Shown here piece by piece: positions 6,562 through 7,686 of a stretch of 7,686 nucleotides of DNA (the first letter of the stretch is position 1; each line of letters starts with the position of its first letter). Under the pieces are notes generated by a model. That model was given only the letters and a program-made list of their open reading frames with translations, had not been told where the DNA came from and did not search any database. Made by a program: the position numbers and the translations under genes. Source of the DNA: Candidatus Bipolaricaulota bacterium (GTDB taxonomy: Bacteria; Bipolaricaulota; Bipolaricaulia; UBA7950; UBA9294); contig JAGYNL010000245.1 in assembly GCA_018399865.1 (NCBI GenBank), forward strand, positions 1 to 7,686. The letters run 5' to 3'.

Positions 6562-7686
6562 ATGGTAACAAGCAAAGTACCTTCAGATTTGGAGATTGCA
6601 CAACACGCAAGCCTTAAACCGATCCACGATATAGCAAAGATTGCCGGCATCCATGATGACGAATTAGAGCCTTATGGGAAGTGGAAGGCCAAGGTTAAGC
6701 TCGACATCTTAGACCGGTTCAAGGATAAGCCTAACGGGAAATACATCGATGTTACAGCCATCACCCCTACCCCGCTTGGAGAGGGAAAAACTACTACCAA
6801 CATCGGGCTCACCCAAGCATTGGGTGTTTTGGGTAAGAAGGTGATGACTTGCATCCGACAGCCTTCTCAAGGGCCAACATTCGGGATCAAAGGCGGAGCA
6901 GCGGGAGGCGGATACTCTCAGGTCATCCCAATGGAGGATTTCAACCTACACCTAACCGGCGATATCCATGCCATAGGAGCGGCGCACAACTTGATCGCCG
7001 CGGCCATCGATGCCCGAATGATGCATGAGCGAAATAGCTCTGATGATGCGTGGAGCAAGAAGGGCCTCAAGAAGCTAAATATCGATCCCTATTCCATCAC
7101 CTGGAACCGCGTTGTCGATGTAAACGACAGGGCCCTTAGACACATCACGCTGGGCCTGGGAGGAAAGGGTGATGGTTTTCCTAGGGAGAGCGGCTTTGAT
7201 ATCACCGTTGCATCAGAGCTAATGGCCATCCTTGCTTTGGCCAGCGACCTAGGGGACCTGCGCCAACGCATTGGCAGGATAGTCATCGGATATAGCTGGG
7301 ACAAAAAGCCCGTAACAACAGAGGACCTAGGAGTCGCAGGCGCAGCAGCTGTTTTGATGCGCGACACAGTCAAACCAAATTTGATGCAAACCCTGGAAGG
7401 GCAACCCGCGTTTGTTCATGCTGGTCCTTTTGCTAATATCGCTCACGGCAACAGCTCAATCATCGCCGATCGCATAGCTTTGAAGCTGATGGATTATGTA
7501 GTGACCGAATCTGGGTTTGGCGCCGATATCGGAATGGAGAAATTCTTCGACATAAAGTGTCGCTACAGCGGTCTGGTCCCCGATGCAGTTGTGCTGGTGG
7601 CAACAATTCGCGCCCTAAAGATGCACGGCGGTGGACCCAAGGTCGTAGCGGGTAAGCCATTGGATGCGGCATACAAACAAGAAAAC
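6562..7686 (+). CDS. fhs: Formate-tetrahydrofolate ligase, 3' end cut by window edge
   Basis: The open frame runs from ATG 6562 to the last base with no stop, giving 375 residues of an enzyme that is usually about 555-630 long. Fhs joins formate to THF using ATP to make 10-formyl-THF, the entry step of the methyl branch. Seen: SDLEIAQ near residue 8 at the expected N-terminus; the P-loop [12 protein letters not shown] at 68-79; [10 protein letters not shown] at 99-108; a glycine-rich [11 protein letters not shown] at 110-120; [11 protein letters not shown] soon after; VNDRALR and FDITVASE in the middle; and [16 protein letters not shown] and ALKMHGGGP later. Start support is AAGGAG at 6547-6552, nine bases before the ATG and overlapping the metF stop. 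Several motifs match the synthetase domain of eukaryotic C1-THF synthase more than the common bacterial form, while the central GLGG...[13 protein letters not shown] block looks bacterial. The gene closes the folD-metV-metF-fhs run. Confidence 0.96.
   Translation, partial: MVTSKVPSDLEIAQHASLKPIHDIAKIAGIHDDELEPYGKWKAKVKLDILDRFKDKPNGKYIDVTAITPTPLGEGKTTTNIGLTQALGVLGKKVMTCIRQPSQGPTFGIKGGAAGGGYSQVIPMEDFNLHLTGDIHAIGAAHNLIAAAIDARMMHERNSSDDAWSKKGLKKLNIDPYSITWNRVVDVNDRALRHITLGLGGKGDGFPRESGFDITVASELMAILALASDLGDLRQRIGRIVIGYSWDKKPVTTEDLGVAGAAAVLMRDTVKPNLMQTLEGQPAFVHAGPFANIAHGNSSIIADRIALKLMDYVVTESGFGADIGMEKFFDIKCRYSGLVPDAVVLVATIRALKMHGGGPKVVAGKPLDAAYKQEN

Overview
The window is a single-strand run of five genes, all on the + strand. 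Most of it encodes the tetrahydrofolate (methyl) branch of the Wood-Ljungdahl pathway in an anaerobic bacterium. The order is: an N-terminally cut hydantoinase/oxoprolinase-family (HyuA-like) ASKHA protein; a RACo-like 2Fe-2S/ASKHA activator of corrinoid proteins; folD (methylene-THF dehydrogenase); a metV-type zinc/iron-sulfur subunit; metF (methylene-THF reductase); and the first 375 codons of fhs (formate-THF ligase), which runs off the right edge. Visible gaps are 16 bp, a 17-bp overlap, 185 bp, 23 bp and 14 bp, so the set looks like one operon, or two transcription units divided at the 185-bp gap.

The genes fit one route. Fhs charges formate onto THF, FolD interconverts the methenyl and methylene forms, MetF with MetV reduces methylene-THF to methyl-THF, and the methyl group would then pass to a corrinoid protein. 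The RACo-like protein would return that corrinoid to active Co(I) at the cost of ATP. CO dehydrogenase/acetyl-CoA synthase, the corrinoid iron-sulfur protein, the methyltransferase and a separate cyclohydrolase are not in the window.

The main surprise is FolD. The lysine of the family's Tyr-x3-Lys catalytic motif is glutamine (residue 52), the second Asp of the DVDG motif is Glu, about 25 extra residues precede the Pro-Cys-Thr motif, and both residues that contact the NADP 2'-phosphate in the human enzyme are changed. This suggests a dehydrogenase that has lost cyclohydrolase activity and may prefer NAD. Fhs carries a mix of bacterial and eukaryotic C1-THF-synthase-like motifs. A HyuA-like protein without a visible HyuB partner next to a second ASKHA ATPase is also worth attention.

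Organism: roughly balanced base composition, frequent ATA and AGG codons, strong Shine-Dalgarno sites and a THF-type pathway indicate an anaerobic bacterium, not an archaeon. A Chloroflexota (Dehalococcoidia-like) or another deep anaerobic lineage is plausible from the gene set, but this is inference and was not tested. No mobile element, CRISPR array, tRNA or rRNA was seen.
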